DNA of 64,000 nucleotides, from contig NW_006920411.1 in assembly GCF_000344685.1 (NCBI RefSeq), positions 615,426 through 679,425 on the forward strand, given 5' to 3'. The notes beneath the pieces were generated by a model. That model made no database searches. It had not been told where the DNA came from and saw nothing but the letters and a program-made list of their open reading frames with translations. Below, one piece after another: positions 61,943-64,000 of the stretch. A program made the translations under genes and the position numbers. The stretch comes from Gloeophyllum trabeum ATCC 11539. Its lineage: Eukaryota > Basidiomycota > Agaricomycetes > Gloeophyllales > Gloeophyllaceae. How positions within the stretch are numbered: the stretch's first letter is position 1; each line of letters opens with the position of its first letter.

Positions 61943-63507
61943 TCAGTGAGCATGAGACACTGTGACGCTATGTATACCTGGAAAGAGGTGGCGCAGGAAA
62001 TTACAGTCTTGCTCTGCCGGCCAGATGTAACAACAGAATAAATCCAGGTGCGATCCGATGCAAACGCTGGAAAGCGTCGGGTTTTGCAGGGCCACTCCGG
62101 GGCCGTCGAATTGCTGCAGGTGGGTTGGTGGATTGAAATCCGAAAAGGGCCGCCCTGAAGGATTGACAATTATCGACAAGGTTTTTAGATTCCTGGCATG
62201 CTGCGCAATCGACCAGAGGCACGCAGGTGTGAGGGGAACTTGATCCTCGTGTACCCACTCAGCTCCAAATTCAGAGGCCCAACACAACAACAACTCTACC
62301 AACTTCGGCCGAGCCATTATCATGTCACTCAGTAGCGGATCGTCAACCTTCGATAGATTGCACGATTGGACGTGGAATTCTCGGAGGTCGTTCAAAGCAG
62401 AGAGCATCCGGAATGCTTCGGCAGGAAATGGCCTTGGAAATCCTGTGCGATAGTACTGAATATGGAGTGATGTCAAAGACTTGAGAGGTGCCAGGGCGGC
62501 ACTGATGCCCAAGAACGTATCTTCTGAGCGTTGGCACATTCGCAACTCAACAGCACGCAGTGGCGAGCGACGAAGAAGTTGCGCCCAATGGACCCATTCT
62601 TGTACCATCCACCCTTCTCCAACGACATATCGCAGAAAAGGGAACGTCGTGCTCGCGAGTATCTGCGCATGTCCATGGGGTTCCCGCGGGCTATCAAGTT
62701 CAGGGGCTGCCAGACGGTATGACAGCTCAACTGCCTCCAGCCTAGGCAAGGAGGCCAGACGCTGTACGAAAGGCCAGAACACCCGACGGTCAGTGTCTAA
62801 AACAACACGTCGCAGGTACTGGAAGGGTTGCATTTCAAGCGCTGGAATGCAGTTTTGCGGGTCGACCGGCACCGTATCCAGAGTGAGGTGTTCTAGATAG
62901 AAACCTTGCAAAGCACTCTGCATTGCACACGCAGATGCGTTGGTTACCGTCGTATTAAGTTTCCATTGCATGTTTAGAGTGGTCAGCTGCGGATGTATGA
63001 ATTGTGCGATGAGAGGCACTTGATCATCGTCTGTAATTCGAACCGCAAGACTTCGCAAATTAGGAAGTAGCAAACGGAGCGGTCGAAGCAAAGAGATCTC
63101 AAGCAAAGCTCTTTGGTCCAGGAACAGGTAGCCTTCATCGAGGTTTCATCATCAAGGTCAATTTGGATTTCCTTGACGCGAGAAGCATATACATCGAGTC
63201 GAGACAAGTCGCCCAACGATAGTGGCCTCTTGATAGTCTGATTCGAACAATCAATTTGCGGATCAGGTATGACCGGTAGTGACACCCACATAACAACCTT
63301 GTTTGTATTCCCACAAGTCCTTGGGTGGACATTCAACCAACGGCAGAAGCCCGTTCTGCTTGCTCCACAGGACGTCTGCAGCAGGGGTCGAAGAACGAAC
63401 GGCATGTCCTTGCCAGAGCGGCAACAGTACGCTCGCTTTGGCTGTACTTATAACGTAGCCTCGCATATGATGTACATTATGTCGGTGACTGCGAGACAAG
63501 GATGCAC
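61943..63507 (-). pseudogene. F-box/LRR-type gene of the agaricomycete expansion, frameshifted
   Basis: The downstream part is open from about 63106 to the stop at 61943 (387 codons) with leucine-rich repeat-like segments (LLRPLRLLLPNLRSLAVRI, LKSLTSLHIQYYRT, LSALNDLREFHVQSCNLS). Upstream, the expected F-box N-terminus is readable only by changing frame: VHPCLAVTDIMYIICEAT at 63507, YKYSQSERTVAALARTCRSF, AADVLWSKQNGLLPLVECPP, then an intron and RPLSLGDLSRLDVYASRVKE. Shifts fall near 63452 (extra T), 63384-63387 (extra C in a C4 run) and about 63134-63146. The first codon equivalent to the usual ATG before HPCL is GTG. A shorter gene starting later is possible but would lack the F-box, so decay is more likely than function. 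Confidence 0.65.
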
Positions 63508-64000
63508 ACCCGAGTTTGGTAGACGCGCAGGAGCAAGCCTGGTAACACGAGGCAGCGCGATTCCAGACGAGAGAACCACGCAGCGGCCACGCGCTCATCG
63601 AAGATATTCAGCGGCCCACCCGAGTCATACAGAAAGTAAGTACCTGTTACTGCATGTCTCAGCCACGAACTATGCAACGGCACGGAAGGACCCCCAGCCG
63701 GTGTGGCAAGGTTATAGAGATACCGAACCGTTCAGTTTCCAGACGATCTTCATCAAAGAACAGGTGACGAGAAATAGTTAGAGCAGCTGAGACCGTCCCT
63801 GACGGCAAGCAACGTCGAAGTCCATTATAGCACGGATCAGACAACCAAGCGATTTATGCAGGCCGTCGGCGTTAGCGTCGAAGGCAGGAAGACGCGTACG
63901 GAAACGTGTACATGTGGCTACGACATCGTAAACAGCCTCAAACAGCAATCCGCGTCTGTCTCAGGCTCCTAAACCACCGTCCTTAGCGTTCTCGCTCCTC
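63508..64000. other. Window end, no supported gene
   Basis: Short frames only. On the minus strand 63700-63840 might contain further upstream sequence of the F-box locus, but no junction could be justified. Confidence 0.4.

Overview
This 64-kb window is nuclear DNA from a filamentous fungus, almost certainly a basidiomycete of the Agaricomycetes (the style of the proteins suggests Polyporales, but that is not proven). The evidence is dense short spliceosomal introns, mostly 47-65 nt with GTRNGY donors and CTNAY-type branch sites, together with fungal-type Atg29, the SIN component Cdc14, a basidiomycete GATA factor and an F-box/LRR gene of the expanded agaricomycete type. Exon structures below were assembled by hand from splice signals, reading-frame continuity and family conservation; every model given as a CDS keeps an open frame across all junctions.

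Layout. 0-1.1 kb: a 439-bp Tc1/mariner-like MITE. 1.1-17.2 kb: spt3 (+), ddi1 (-), two decayed copies of an unknown gene (-), atg29 (-), IMPACT/YIH1 (+), mitochondrial succinate-semialdehyde dehydrogenase (-), a fumarylacetoacetate hydrolase-family gene (-), SIN cdc14 (+) and cytochrome b5 (-). 18-23.5 kb: a large FG-repeat protein with one N-terminal membrane span (+) and an Rcf2/HIG1 respiratory factor (+). 23.5-30.1 kb: a gene-poor stretch with diverged repeats. 30.1-31.9 kb: an ING-family PHD-finger gene (+). 31.9-45.5 kb: a desert broken only by a GATA transcription factor (37.8-39.4 kb) and a 932-bp non-autonomous hAT-like element. 45.5-61.4 kb: a compact housekeeping block with an NTF2/SnoaL-like gene (-), ketopantoate reductase (+), a UBAC2/Dsc2-like rhomboid pseudoprotease (+), eIF3d (-), an RBMX2/Ist3 splicing factor (+), NOP14 (-) and a tail-anchored coiled-coil protein (+). 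62-63.5 kb: an F-box/LRR pseudogene (-).

The genes do not form a pathway cluster. They are mostly single-copy housekeeping functions: chromatin (Spt3, ING), proteasome shuttling and ER quality control (Ddi1, UBAC2-like), autophagy (Atg29), translation and ribosome assembly (eIF3d, NOP14, IMPACT), splicing (RBMX2), mitochondrial metabolism (SSADH, Rcf2) and pantothenate synthesis. Several pairs are head-to-head with very short shared promoters (95 bp for eIF3d/RBMX2). The most unusual things seen are a POM121-like domain order in a fungal FG protein, two 7-nt microexons in the SSADH gene, a possible 1-nt exon in the NTF2-like gene, three GC-AG introns, and two structurally complete non-autonomous DNA transposons.
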